NCBI GenBank assembly: GCA_041394325.1 | Contig: JAWKIJ010000001.1 | Span: 310,001 to 374,000, forward strand | DNA from: JAWKIJ01 sp041394325 | Lineage (GTDB): Bacteria; Actinomycetota; Acidimicrobiia; Acidimicrobiales; Microtrichaceae | Direction: 5' to 3' | DNA: 64,000 nucleotides | Shown here: positions 20,239-29,264 of the stretch, one piece after another | Layout: every line of letters begins with the position of its first letter | Numbering within the stretch: position 1 is the first letter of the stretch | Position numbers and translations under genes: made by a program | The notes under the pieces: model-generated | Database searches by the model: none | The model's input: the letters and a program-made list of their open reading frames with translations, nothing else | What the model was told of the DNA's origin: nothing

Positions 20239-21576
20239 ATGTCCCATCGTCAACGTCTCGTCGCCGCGACCCTGTCGGGGTTGCTGCTCACGACCGTGCT
20301 CGTCGGATGCCAGACGGCGCGCATCGGTGCGCGATGTCGGGGCAACGACTTCGGACAGACCTCGACCCAGATCCTCCGGTGCACCCGCGGTCGTTGGCGG
20401 GTGATCATGACCAAGGCCCAGTACGTCCAGCTGCTCGTCGCGCTGCACAACCGGTCGACGACCACCACGCCGGCGACCGCCGCACCCACGACCGCCGCTC
20501 CCGCCACGACCGCACCTCCCACCACGGTCGCACCGCCGCCGCCCGCGTACGGCTTCGGCGCGGGCTACGAGCGCACGTGCGCAGCGTTCGCCGGCGAGGT
20601 GAAGTGCGTCGGCCGCAACCAGTACGGCCAGCTCGGCGACGGGACCACGACCGACTCCATCGCCTGGGTGTCCACCGGTATCACCGACGCGACCGCCGTC
20701 TCGAGTGGCAGCGGCACGACCTGTGCCGTCCGCACCAACGGGACCGTCTGGTGTTGGGGAGACGGCGCAGGGGGAGTGCTCGGGAACGGCAGCCTCGCCT
20801 CCTCCTCGGTACCGGTACAGGCCCTCGGGATCACGAACGCGACGAGTGTCAGCGTCGGCTCCAATGGTGCGTGCGCGCTCCTGGCCGATCGGACCGTGAA
20901 GTGCTGGGGGAGCTACTCGATGGCCGGGAACGACCACGGTGAGCTGTCGACCCCGACCGTGGCCTCCATCTCCGACGTCACCTCGGTCTCCGCGGGGACA
21001 CGCCACGTGTGCGCGCGGAAGACCGACGCGACGGTGTGGTGTTGGGGCGCGAACAGTCACCACCAGCTCGGCGACGGGACCACCACCGCAAGCTCTACGC
21101 CGGTGCAGGTACTCGGGATCGCCGACGCCGCCGGTGTGACAGCCGGAGACGACTCGTCGTGCGCGGTGCGGACGGGCGGCACGGTCTCGTGCTGGGGCGC
21201 CGACACGGACTACCTGCTGGGTGACGGCGACAGCGACACCGGCGATCGGGCCACCCCCAACCCGGTGGTCGGGCTGACCGATGCCACCCAGGTCGTCATG
21301 AGCTTCTATGCGACCTGCGCGCTCCGCTCGGGTGGCTCCGTCGTCTGCTGGGGTCGGGGCGGCTACGTCGGCGACGGTGGCTACACGGACTCGTCATCGC
21401 CGGTCGCCGTCAGTGGCGTCACCGATGCCACCTCGTTGGACGCCGGCGGCAACGTGACCTGCGCACTGCTGGCCGGCAATGCCGGCAAGTGCTGGGGCTC
21501 CAACGGCTGGGGTCAGCTCGGTGGCGGCAACGACGATCCCACGGGCACCCCGGTCGACGTCGTCGGGCTGGCCTGA
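20239..21576 (+). CDS. RCC1-repeat lipoprotein with Cys-rich N-terminal module
   Basis: Secreted lipoprotein of 445 residues from the ATG at 20239 (GGAGGT four nt upstream). Signal peptide with lipobox LVGC (Cys24). The module GARCR (30-34), Cys48 and GRW (51-53) parallels the Ig-like lipoprotein at 15923-17050. A Thr/Ala/Pro linker (TTTPATAAPTTAAPATTAP, about 75-98) leads to seven RCC1-type repeats with the pattern GxxTCAVxxxGTVWCWGxNxxGQLGDG. The paired Cys in each repeat (TCA, WCWG) could form disulfides, as expected outside the cell. RCC1 repeats build a beta-propeller used for protein binding. It is inserted between the Trm112-like gene and manB, pointing the other way. Confidence 0.8.
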   Translation: MSHRQRLVAATLSGLLLTTVLVGCQTARIGARCRGNDFGQTSTQILRCTRGRWRVIMTKAQYVQLLVALHNRSTTTTPATAAPTTAAPATTAPPTTVAPPPPAYGFGAGYERTCAAFAGEVKCVGRNQYGQLGDGTTTDSIAWVSTGITDATAVSSGSGTTCAVRTNGTVWCWGDGAGGVLGNGSLASSSVPVQALGITNATSVSVGSNGACALLADRTVKCWGSYSMAGNDHGELSTPTVASISDVTSVSAGTRHVCARKTDATVWCWGANSHHQLGDGTTTASSTPVQVLGIADAAGVTAGDDSSCAVRTGGTVSCWGADTDYLLGDGDSDTGDRATPNPVVGLTDATQVVMSFYATCALRSGGSVVCWGRGGYVGDGGYTDSSSPVAVSGVTDATSLDAGGNVTCALLAGNAGKCWGSNGWGQLGGGNDDPTGTPVDVVGLA

Positions 21577-21585
21577 ACCGTTCCC

Positions 21586-21627
21586 ACGATCGGCTACCGC
21601 GCGACGCGTCGTGCGGTAGCCGATCGT
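21586..21627. terminator. Perfect 15-bp inverted repeat, bidirectional terminator
   Basis: Arms at 21586-21600 and 21613-21627 are perfectly complementary around a 12-nt loop that is itself nearly palindromic (CGACGCGTCG). It lies between the RCC1 gene stop and the manB stop, 10 nt and 1 nt away respectively. There is no T tract. Confidence 0.7.
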
Positions 21628-21628
21628 C

Positions 21629-22984
21629 TCAGAACCGCGACCGCACCTCGGCCACGTGCGCCTCGACCTCGGCGGGGGTCGGGGCCTCGAGGTTGAGGCG
21701 CAACAGCGGTTCGGTGTTGGACGGCCGCAGGTTGAACCACCAGTCGCCCAGGTCGACGGTGAGACCGTCGAGGCGGTCGCAGGCGGCATCGGAGTAGGCC
21801 GCTGCCACCTTGTCGATCACCGCGGCGGGGTCGTCGACGGTCGTGTTGATCTCCCCCGACGCGGCGTACCGCTCGTAGGGCTTGCGGAGCTCCGACAGGG
21901 GGAGGTCGCGCCGACAGAGCTGTTCGAGCACGAGGACCGCGGTGATCAGGCCGCTGTCCGCTCGGTAGTTGTCGGCGAAGTAGTAGTGGGCCGAGTGCTC
22001 GCCGCCGAACACCGCGCCGGTCTCGGCCATCACCGCTTTGATGAAGCTGTGTCCCACACGCGAGCGGACCGGTTCACCCCCGGCCTCGCGCACCACCTCG
22101 GGCACCGCCTTGGAGCAGATGAGGTTGTGCACGACCTTGCCGCCCGGATGCGACTTCAGCAGCGAGTCCGCGAGGATCGCCGTCGTGGTGGAACCGGACA
22201 GCCCGACACCTCGTTCGTCCACCAGGAACACCCGGTCGGCGTCGCCGTCGAACGCCAGGCCCACATCGGCCCCCACCTCGAGCACCCGGGCCATGAGGTC
22301 CCGCTGGTTCGCGGGTTGGATCGGATCGGCCGGATGGTTGGGAAACGTCCCGTCCAACTCGCCGTACATCACCTCGAGGTCGAAGGGCAGCCCCTCGAAC
22401 ACCGCGGGAACGACCAGCCCACCCATCCCGTTGGCGGTGTCGGCGACGACCTTCAGCGGCTGTAGGGCCGACACGTCGACGAAGGAGCGGACGTGGTGGG
22501 CGAACGCGCCCAACAGGTCGCGCGACGACACCGAACCAGGGGTCTCCACCGTGCCGAGGTCGGTGGCGGCGACGTCGCGGATCGTCCGGAGGCCCGTGTC
22601 CTCGCCGACGGGGCGGGCGCCGGAGCGGCAGAACTTGATGCCGTTGTACTGGGCCGGGTTGTGCGACGCGGTGAACATCGCGCCGGGTGCATCGAGCGAA
22701 CCGGCGGCGAAGTAGAGCAGATCGGTCGACGCCAGGCCGAGGTCGACCACGTCGAGACCCTGGGACGTGACGCCCTCGGTGAAGGCGCGGGTCAGCTCGA
22801 CACCACTGGGTCGCATGTCCCGCGCGACCAGGACCGTTCGCACCGAGGAGTCCTCGTCGCGCACCAAACGGGCGAACGATGCCCCGATTGCTCGTACCAA
22901 CCCGGCATCGAGTTGATCGGGGACGGTGCCACGGACGTCGTAGGCCTTGAAGATCGCGCCGAGGCGCTGGGGATCGGCAGTCAT
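21629..22984 (-). CDS. manB: Phosphomannomutase/phosphoglucomutase
   Basis: Converts mannose-6-phosphate to mannose-1-phosphate for GDP-mannose synthesis. The 451 residues of this alpha-D-phosphohexomutase carry the phosphoserine loop TASHNP (105-110, Ser107), the Mg site DGDADR (246-251), the sugar-specificity loop GGEHSAH (327-333) and the phosphate-binding RPSNTEP near the C-terminus. With manC at 43.5 kb it supplies GDP-mannose. A TAGCAT hexamer 9 nt before the ATG suggests a leaderless mRNA. Confidence 0.93.
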   Translation of the reverse strand: MTADPQRLGAIFKAYDVRGTVPDQLDAGLVRAIGASFARLVRDEDSSVRTVLVARDMRPSGVELTRAFTEGVTSQGLDVVDLGLASTDLLYFAAGSLDAPGAMFTASHNPAQYNGIKFCRSGARPVGEDTGLRTIRDVAATDLGTVETPGSVSSRDLLGAFAHHVRSFVDVSALQPLKVVADTANGMGGLVVPAVFEGLPFDLEVMYGELDGTFPNHPADPIQPANQRDLMARVLEVGADVGLAFDGDADRVFLVDERGVGLSGSTTTAILADSLLKSHPGGKVVHNLICSKAVPEVVREAGGEPVRSRVGHSFIKAVMAETGAVFGGEHSAHYYFADNYRADSGLITAVLVLEQLCRRDLPLSELRKPYERYAASGEINTTVDDPAAVIDKVAAAYSDAACDRLDGLTVDLGDWWFNLRPSNTEPLLRLNLEAPTPAEVEAHVAEVRSRF

Positions 22985-22993
22985 CGGGACACG

Positions 22994-22999
22994 ATGCTA
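22994..22999 (-). promoter_or_regulatory. Probable -10 of leaderless manB
   Basis: TAGCAT on the minus strand, 9 nt before the ATG at 22984. Confidence 0.45.
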
Positions 23000-23114
23000 C
23001 GGGGTGTGGGAGCCGACGACGCGGCCCCGGAGTAGCCACATCCATCGACCGGTAACCTCGTCGTGGCAGCCACGGGAAGGCAGCGGACGGGGCGCGGAGG
23101 TGCTCGGAACCGAC

Positions 23115-24560
23115 ATGACTCCGCAGAGTTCCGACACCACCGCATGCACGGCACCGTTCACGGCCTTGTACCTGCGGCCGGACGGCCGCGTCGCGGCGTG
23201 CTGCGGGGGATGGCACGTACTGGGGACGGTGACCGGCCCCACACGTCAGAGCCTCAGGGAGATTTGGCGCGGCGGGCCCGCGGCGCAACTCCGGGATGCG
23301 CTCGCCGCCGGTGATTTCGGCCTCGGTTGCTGGGAGTGCGGCGCGCTCGCACGATCCGGCCGGCGATCCGAGAGCCTCGCGGCATCGTTCGACCGCTTCG
23401 CACCGGACGTTCCGTCCTCGATGCCGACCGTGATCGACTTCGCCATGTCGAACCGCTGCAACCTCGAGTGCGTGATGTGCAACGGCGGCCTGTCGTCGTC
23501 GATCAGATCGCACCGTGAGCACCGAGAGCCATTGCGGGGCGCGTACGACGACCGCTTCTTCGAGGAGCTCGGAGAGTTCCTGCCCCATCTCCGGCTCGCA
23601 TCGTTCAAGGGCGGAGAGCCGTTCCTCGCCCCGGAGAACCGTCGCGTGTGGAACACGCTGCTCGAGAACGACCTGCGGCCTGAGATCTCGGTAACGACGA
23701 ACGGAACGGTGTGGTCACGCGAGATCGGCACCCTGGTCGAACGCCTCGGGATGAACGTCATCATGTCCGTCGACGCGATCGACCCTTCGGTCCTCCGGAG
23801 GATTCGCGTCAACATCGATCCCGAGAGGTTCTGGCGCAACGTCGAACGCTTCCAACGCTCCACCACCGTCGCGGGGACCCGACTCGACCTCCATTTCTGC
23901 CTCATGTCGGTCAACTGGGCCGAGCTCGCACCGTTCCTCGTCCGGGCACATCAGCTCGACACCGGAGCCAAGGTCATCTGGGTCGACGGGCCCGCCCGCT
24001 TCAACCTCCTCACCGCACCGCTCGCGTCGCTCGAACATGCCATGGCGCATCTCCTCGAAGCCGACTCCTCGTTGCCACCGATACGACCGGACCTGCGCAG
24101 CACCTGGGACGGAGCGCTGCGGCGGATCGAGGCGGCGATCACCGCTCGTCGGGAAGAGGCGAGCCCGGTCGTACTCCGACCCACCGGGGCGGGCCCCTCC
24201 CTCACCCGGGAGCTGCGGACGACCACCAAGGAGGAGATCAGCCGCTCCGAACCCGCCCCCGTCGAGCTCCGGTGCTCCGGTGACGTGATCCGCACCGTCA
24301 CCGTCCCCACATGGGCGGAGTGGTTGGGCCCCCGGTCGTGGGTCGGCCGCGGGCTCGACGAGCTGATCACCGTGATCAGCGAGTCGGACGAGCGCCCGCT
24401 GCGTTCGGAGGTGGAGTCACTCGACCTCGGCGTGCACCGCGTGCGATTGGTCTTCGCCGACGAACGCACCCGGACCGAGCTCAACGGCTGGTACTTCCCC
24501 GACGAAGTGCCCGGCGACAGCACGATCCTGTTGGTGCCGGTCGCCGCGCGTGACTCCTAG
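23115..24560 (+). CDS. Radical SAM protein with N-terminal SPASM-like domain
   Basis: A 481-residue iron-sulfur enzyme. The radical SAM cluster motif is CNLECVMC (Cys115, 119, 122), followed by the SAM-site elements FKGGEPF and TTNGTV. Unusually the auxiliary-cluster-like Cys set is N-terminal: Cys11 in CTAPF, Cys29-Cys30 in RVAACCGG, and Cys72/Cys75 in GCWEC, with LREIW between them. This is the order SPASM-rSAM rather than rSAM-SPASM. Substrate unknown; the neighbours are glycan-related membrane transferases, and related enzymes occur in polysaccharide loci. The start is the ATG at 23115, with GGAGGT 13 nt upstream; the GTG at 23100 is possible. It overlaps the convergent GtrA-GT2 gene by 4 nt. 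Confidence 0.75.
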   Translation: MTPQSSDTTACTAPFTALYLRPDGRVAACCGGWHVLGTVTGPTRQSLREIWRGGPAAQLRDALAAGDFGLGCWECGALARSGRRSESLAASFDRFAPDVPSSMPTVIDFAMSNRCNLECVMCNGGLSSSIRSHREHREPLRGAYDDRFFEELGEFLPHLRLASFKGGEPFLAPENRRVWNTLLENDLRPEISVTTNGTVWSREIGTLVERLGMNVIMSVDAIDPSVLRRIRVNIDPERFWRNVERFQRSTTVAGTRLDLHFCLMSVNWAELAPFLVRAHQLDTGAKVIWVDGPARFNLLTAPLASLEHAMAHLLEADSSLPPIRPDLRSTWDGALRRIEAAITARREEASPVVLRPTGAGPSLTRELRTTTKEEISRSEPAPVELRCSGDVIRTVTVPTWAEWLGPRSWVGRGLDELITVISESDERPLRSEVESLDLGVHRVRLVFADERTRTELNGWYFPDEVPGDSTILLVPVAARDS

Positions 24561-25765
24561 CGCGTCTCGACGAGGTTGTGGCTCGCGGCGACGCCGAGTG
24601 CGGACGCCTCCTGTTCGGACAGTTCGTACCCGCCGGTGTGAGCTGTCGCCCTGATTCGCAGGAGATCACGAACGAGCCTGGCCGTATCGCGCAGAACGTG
24701 CACGGTCGAGCGACTCGAGTTGTCGAGGTGAACGGGAACCTCGACCACCGAGAGGCGGTACCGCTCGGCGAGGTGGAACAGCTCCACGTCGAAGGCGAAG
24801 CCGTCCACGACACCGTGACCGAACATGGCGGCGGCCGAATCGGCACGGAACGCCTTCAGGCCGCATTGCGTGTCGAGGTAGCGGCCCAGCAACACGATCG
24901 AGGTCATCGCGTTCACCAACCGGCTGCCGAGCTCGCGGATGCGCCTCGTCGGGGTCAGGGTGCGGGTGTCGGTGTGCTTTCGGGACCCCACGACCATGTC
25001 CCAGCCCTGCTCGACCCGTTCGAGCAGATGCAGCACCTGATCGGGTGAGTAGCTCAGGTCGGCGTCGGTGAACGCCACGGTCCGACCTCGGGCGACCGCC
25101 ACCCCGGCGCGCACCGCCCCACCCTTGCCCCGGTTGCGATCGAGTTCGATCACGCGATCGGCGCCTGCGTCGCGTGCCGCGTCGGCGGTGCCGTCGGCGG
25201 AGCCGTCGTCGACGACGATCAGTTCGAACCCGCCGTCGTCGCGGAGCCCCCCGAGCGCATCGTCCACCCGCCGGACGGTGGTCGCGATCGCGTCGACCTC
25301 GCGAAAGGCGGGAACCACCAGACTCAACCGAACATCACCAGCGGGCACGTCCCGATGCCGAGGGCGGCGCTGATCGGCCGAAACCGCCCGGAACATCGAC
25401 CGCCTGTACAGCAGCATCCGGACCAGGAACGCGACGAGCAATGCCACGGCCTTACCGACGAATACCCTCCCCGAGTCGCGGGTGGCGCCGATGGTGATCA
25501 GCGAGAACACCGCGACGTCCACGCCGAGGGCGAACGCCGCCGCCGCGACGAACTGGACGGGGTTGCGGTACCAGCGCCCCGCAGGCTCCGCGGCATAGGA
25601 GATCAAGCGGTGCAGGACGTAGGACGCGGTCGCCGCCAGGGCGACCGCAACCGCGTCGACGAGGGGGAACGCCCAGCGCGTGGTGCGTACGAGCAGTATC
25701 ACCAGCCCCAGGTCGACCAACGTCACGACCAGGCCGGTGAGCGCGAACCGTCGTGTGAACCTCAC
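24557..25765 (-). CDS. GtrA-like / family 2 glycosyltransferase fusion
   Basis: A 402-residue fusion. Residues 1-125 form a four-TM GtrA-like domain (polyprenyl-linked glucose translocation family). Residues 147-400 are a GT2 domain of the dolichyl-phosphate beta-glucosyltransferase type: VVDDGSADGT (184-193), RNRGKGGAVRAG (211-222), the DxD element FTDADLSYS (232-240) and CGLKAFR. Such enzymes make a polyprenyl-phosphate-linked hexose and flip it for use outside the cell. GtrA and the transferase are usually separate genes. It starts with GTGA overlapping the stop of the upstream GT-C-like gene, implying a two-gene operon in which it supplies the lipid-linked donor. Confidence 0.87.
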   Translation of the reverse strand: MRFTRRFALTGLVVTLVDLGLVILLVRTTRWAFPLVDAVAVALAATASYVLHRLISYAAEPAGRWYRNPVQFVAAAAFALGVDVAVFSLITIGATRDSGRVFVGKAVALLVAFLVRMLLYRRSMFRAVSADQRRPRHRDVPAGDVRLSLVVPAFREVDAIATTVRRVDDALGGLRDDGGFELIVVDDGSADGTADAARDAGADRVIELDRNRGKGGAVRAGVAVARGRTVAFTDADLSYSPDQVLHLLERVEQGWDMVVGSRKHTDTRTLTPTRRIRELGSRLVNAMTSIVLLGRYLDTQCGLKAFRADSAAAMFGHGVVDGFAFDVELFHLAERYRLSVVEVPVHLDNSSRSTVHVLRDTARLVRDLLRIRATAHTGGYELSEQEASALGVAASHNLVETR

Positions 25766-28700
25766 CGCGGTCGGTCGGTGCCGGGATCGTCGGTGCCGGG
25801 ATCGTCGGCCGGCGTGTCGGCGACACTCCGGTCATCCGCCGTCCCGTCGGGAGCCGGGCCCACGACGCGTTCCCGCTCGTCACGAGTACGCCGGAGGGCC
25901 CACGGCCTGATCGACCGGTCCCCTGCCATCTCGCGGGCGACTCCCATGTCGAGGCCCGGTCGACGCAACATCATCAGGACGATCGCGAAGCCGACCAGGG
26001 ACAACAGCGTCCCCACCAACTCGAACCCACTGCGGCCGTAGGTGAGCCGAACGTCGTGGGCGTCGGGAACGACGACCATCTGGTTGGGGGTCACCCGGTA
26101 GACCGCCTTGGCGCCCGAGACCCTCCAGTTGGGGAAGTAGCTCGCGCGGACGAGGACGGGAGATCCGACCTTGGAGACGTGGAAGGAGATCTCGCCGGAC
26201 GGATCGCTCCGGATCCGGCTGACGGTGAGGTCGGGATCGGGTGCCGGTCGAACCGGTGCGGTTCGGCCACTGGTCGTGCGCGGCCAGTTCGCCGGGCCGT
26301 CCTCGGCTCGCAGCACCGACCACTCCGACGACTCGTTGAACCACTCGACCGCGGGACGAGCCCAGTCGTAGATGTCGTTGGAGACGTCGGTCCACACGGC
26401 CGGGAGGTTCTTCAGCGGCGATACGAGCGTGACGTCGGGGACCCGGTAGACCTCCCAGGGTCCGGACGTCGCGAGAGGGACCAGTTCGCCACGCTTCACG
26501 GCGCCGCCGGCGGCCTCCTTGGCCTGGGGTGTGACCGCCATGTAGTACCGGACACCCAGCATCCGCAGGTGCGCGATCCCGCCGTCGATCGTGAACTCCT
26601 TGTATGGGGTCTGCTCGAAACCCAGGTGACAGTCGAATCGCTCGGGCCTCGACCCCTTCGTCGACAACTCCGACTGCACGAGGAAGTGGAACGGCGTCGT
26701 CGAGGACGCCTCGAAGTAGAGACCCTCCATCGATCCGATGCAATGGTCGGTGAAGTACGGCAGCAGCATCGGAGCCATCGGCGTGCCGTACTTGCCCAGC
26801 GTCGCGCCGTCGTACTCCCACATCGACCGGCCGCACCCGTACCGCTTGCCCACGTCGTCCATGGTCTTGACCAGCGAGACGAACTCACGGGTGTTGGTAT
26901 CGTCGAAGGTGTTCACGGTCGTCGTCGCCCCGTAGGTGGGCGGCGGCGCACCGTCGACGCCGGCGACCGGGCGCCCGGATCGGTCCAACACGTTGCCGCC
27001 GGCCGCGACGGTGACCCTGTTGGAACCCGGCTTCTCCTCGAGTCCCTCGAAGTTCCACTTCGCCCACCCGCGTACCGCGTTGTCGGTGGCCGACTCGAAC
27101 GGGCCCCACTGGAAGATCGTCTTTCCGTCGGCATCGGTGCGCACGGTGCCACCGGGAGCGATGCGCAGGGCCATCATGAGGGCACCGCCGACGACCACCA
27201 TCACCAGGACCGTGAACGTCCCGAGGACGACCTCGGAGGTGGGGGGATCCTTCGCGACGCTGAGCAGCGTCCGTGCCAGCACCCGTGCCACCGACGCGAG
27301 GCCCACCGCCGCCAGCAGGTACAGGCCCAGGTAGTAGAAGGGCAGCACCCGGGCGTTCCAAAAGCGGTCCTGGGGCATCGTCACGAACGCGATCGCCGCG
27401 ACCGACGTCACGATCGACAGCCACAGACCTGCACGAACCGCCAGGACGAGCGACAGCACCACGCCGACGATCGCGAGGACAACCACGATCGAGCCCATCC
27501 ACATGTTGGGGTCGTTGAACGTCTGGGCGGTGCCGTCGAACCAGTGGTGCGGCGCCAGTGGCAGGAGGTAGCGCCGCATCTGATGCCAGTTGACGAGCTT
27601 GCGCTCGACCGAGCAGCTGCTGGGCAGGACGGACGCACCGACCTGGGCGAGGGCGTTGGCCATCCGGGTTCGCGCCCAGTTGACGGGTGCCAGCTCGACG
27701 CCGAGCTTCTCCCAGCCCATGTCGTTGAGGAAGGCGCTCTGCCCGTAGAACGGCAGATACCAGAACAGCGCCATGAGGCCACCACTGAGGCCGACCGGCA
27801 ATGCCCACTTGAGCGACGCGAGTCGGGGTCGGAGGGCGACCAGGGCGAGCGCGCCGAACCACAGGAAGAACACGCCGGGGATCACGTGACACGTCATCGC
27901 GAGTGCGGTCAGAACCGCCGCTCGGACGCGGTGCGTGCCGTCGCGAAGCCCGAAGGCGATGGCACCCAGGGCGAACAGGGCGAAGGTGATCGACAACGAG
28001 AAGGCGAACTCGCCCGCCATCGTCGACGCGATGTTGCCGCCGTAGATGCTGAACAGATCCTTGTCCACCAGGAACACGACCGAGACGATCGCCCCCAACT
28101 CGGGACCGGGAGCACCCAGGGACAGGCCGCGGAGCAGGTACCAGACCCCGGCCGGGAAGGCGACCAGGCCGGCCACGGCCACCATCTTGAACGCGACGTT
28201 GTAGGGGATGTCGATGCACGCGAGCGTCGCCAGGGGAACGAGCGTGTACCCCGCGAATCGCACGATCCGCGAGCGATGGCGCGAGATGTGCGCCAGGGCG
28301 AAACCCGCCAGGACCAACAGGGCGAGCGAGCCGAGGGCACCGAGGACCGTGCCGACCCTCAGGAAGCCGACGTCGAGCAGCACGATCGCCAGCGACGGGA
28401 CGACCATGTAGAAGGTGTACGCGGGGAATCCGGCGTACCAGTCGTCACTCCAACCCGCAACGCGGAGGTGCGGAAGGAGCTGGTCGCGAAGGTACGCGGG
28501 ACCCCAGACGTGGGCTCCCATGTCACCCCCGGTGGGGGTGGTGTTGTGGAACACCAACTCGGGGTGCACCAGGAAGAACACGAACCCACAGCAGATCGCG
28601 ACGACCGCGAAGCTGAACCACTGTCGGTTCGTGAAACGATGCCACCAACCGCTCGGAGCGTTCGGCCACGCCTCCGGTTCGGAAGGTTCCCCGTCGACGG

Positions 28701-28767
28701 GTGGGTTCGGCGAGTCCTCGTCGGTGGGCTCGACCGGCGGGTCCGCCGGGGTCTCGCTGTCGGTCAC
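25762..28767 (-). CDS. Large GT-C-like polytopic membrane protein
   Basis: A 1001-residue membrane protein. An acidic Pro-rich cytoplasmic N-terminus (1-45) is followed by about a dozen TM helices and then a large extracytoplasmic domain (about 540-900) before a last TM near 930. GGDMGAH (80-86) lies in the first external loop, where GT-C transferases carry their catalytic acidic residue. The layout resembles YfhO/6-pyruvoyl-tetrahydropterin-synthase-related membrane proteins. Probable role: transfer of a sugar from a polyprenyl-phosphate donor, perhaps the one made by the coupled GtrA-GT2 protein. The C-terminal tail contains DDPGTDDPGTD, a short tandem repeat. Confidence 0.7.
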   Translation of the reverse strand: MTDSETPADPPVEPTDEDSPNPPVDGEPSEPEAWPNAPSGWWHRFTNRQWFSFAVVAICCGFVFFLVHPELVFHNTTPTGGDMGAHVWGPAYLRDQLLPHLRVAGWSDDWYAGFPAYTFYMVVPSLAIVLLDVGFLRVGTVLGALGSLALLVLAGFALAHISRHRSRIVRFAGYTLVPLATLACIDIPYNVAFKMVAVAGLVAFPAGVWYLLRGLSLGAPGPELGAIVSVVFLVDKDLFSIYGGNIASTMAGEFAFSLSITFALFALGAIAFGLRDGTHRVRAAVLTALAMTCHVIPGVFFLWFGALALVALRPRLASLKWALPVGLSGGLMALFWYLPFYGQSAFLNDMGWEKLGVELAPVNWARTRMANALAQVGASVLPSSCSVERKLVNWHQMRRYLLPLAPHHWFDGTAQTFNDPNMWMGSIVVVLAIVGVVLSLVLAVRAGLWLSIVTSVAAIAFVTMPQDRFWNARVLPFYYLGLYLLAAVGLASVARVLARTLLSVAKDPPTSEVVLGTFTVLVMVVVGGALMMALRIAPGGTVRTDADGKTIFQWGPFESATDNAVRGWAKWNFEGLEEKPGSNRVTVAAGGNVLDRSGRPVAGVDGAPPPTYGATTTVNTFDDTNTREFVSLVKTMDDVGKRYGCGRSMWEYDGATLGKYGTPMAPMLLPYFTDHCIGSMEGLYFEASSTTPFHFLVQSELSTKGSRPERFDCHLGFEQTPYKEFTIDGGIAHLRMLGVRYYMAVTPQAKEAAGGAVKRGELVPLATSGPWEVYRVPDVTLVSPLKNLPAVWTDVSNDIYDWARPAVEWFNESSEWSVLRAEDGPANWPRTTSGRTAPVRPAPDPDLTVSRIRSDPSGEISFHVSKVGSPVLVRASYFPNWRVSGAKAVYRVTPNQMVVVPDAHDVRLTYGRSGFELVGTLLSLVGFAIVLMMLRRPGLDMGVAREMAGDRSIRPWALRRTRDERERVVGPAPDGTADDRSVADTPADDPGTDDPGTDRPR

Positions 28768-28820
28768 GTCACCGTCGTCTCAACGTCAGGGCGTCGCACC
28801 CGGTGACGACCGACGTGAAG

Positions 28821-28841
28821 CCCCGACGGGAGCCGTCGGGG
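28821..28841 (-). terminator. 9-bp GC hairpin after the Zn-ribbon gene
   Basis: CCCCGACGG and CCGTCGGGG pair perfectly around GAG, 4 nt beyond the stop of the minus-strand gene. There is no U-rich tail. Confidence 0.5.
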
Positions 28842-28845
28842 TCGT

Positions 28846-29112
28846 TCAGCGACTTGCCAGGTCTCGGCGGTACCGGGTCGGGGAGGAACTGAGATCGGCG
28901 AGAATACCATGCAGGTCCACCTGCTCCCCTCCACGATGCCAACTCCGGACCTCACAGGTCGAACACGAACGCATCATGAGGTCGGAGTGGTCGATCACCA
29001 GGCGAATCTCCACCACGGTGTCGCCGCAGTTGGGGCAACGGGTCGCGTTCGCGATGGTCCTCGGCCTCGACGGGGCGTCCTCTCCCCGCGAACGGTTGCG
29101 TCGTGCATCCAT
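28846..29112 (-). CDS. Small zinc-ribbon protein
   Basis: An 88-residue basic protein with two Cys pairs, CPNC (Cys26, Cys29) and CSTC (Cys50, Cys53), separated by 20 residues: a zinc-ribbon knuckle pair. I do not recognise a named family. The N-terminus is Arg-rich and the C-terminus (LHGILADLSSSPTRYRRDLA) may be helical. A possible nucleic-acid or protein-binding adaptor, but this is not shown. GAGGAG lies 5 nt before the ATG and a strong hairpin follows the stop. Confidence 0.65.
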   Translation of the reverse strand: MDARRNRSRGEDAPSRPRTIANATRCPNCGDTVVEIRLVIDHSDLMMRSCSTCEVRSWHRGGEQVDLHGILADLSSSPTRYRRDLASR

Positions 29113-29264
29113 GCATACTCCTCGACGGCGTGTCGAGGGTTCCGATCGCCCGACCCGACGCGGAGTTGAGCCACGGTCCCGGAAATGGGTCGGGCCGCCC
29201 AGGACCGCTGGGCATCCCCACCCGCGGCCACTCCCGATCGATGCGCCCGGGACCGGTCACGGGC

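Noticed and set aside
26056..28806. Long plus-strand open frame (916 aa) opposite the GT-C-like gene
   Set aside because: Composition is Arg/His/Glu/Gly-rich without domains; it is the antisense shadow of a GC-rich gene with clear membrane-protein character on the minus strand.
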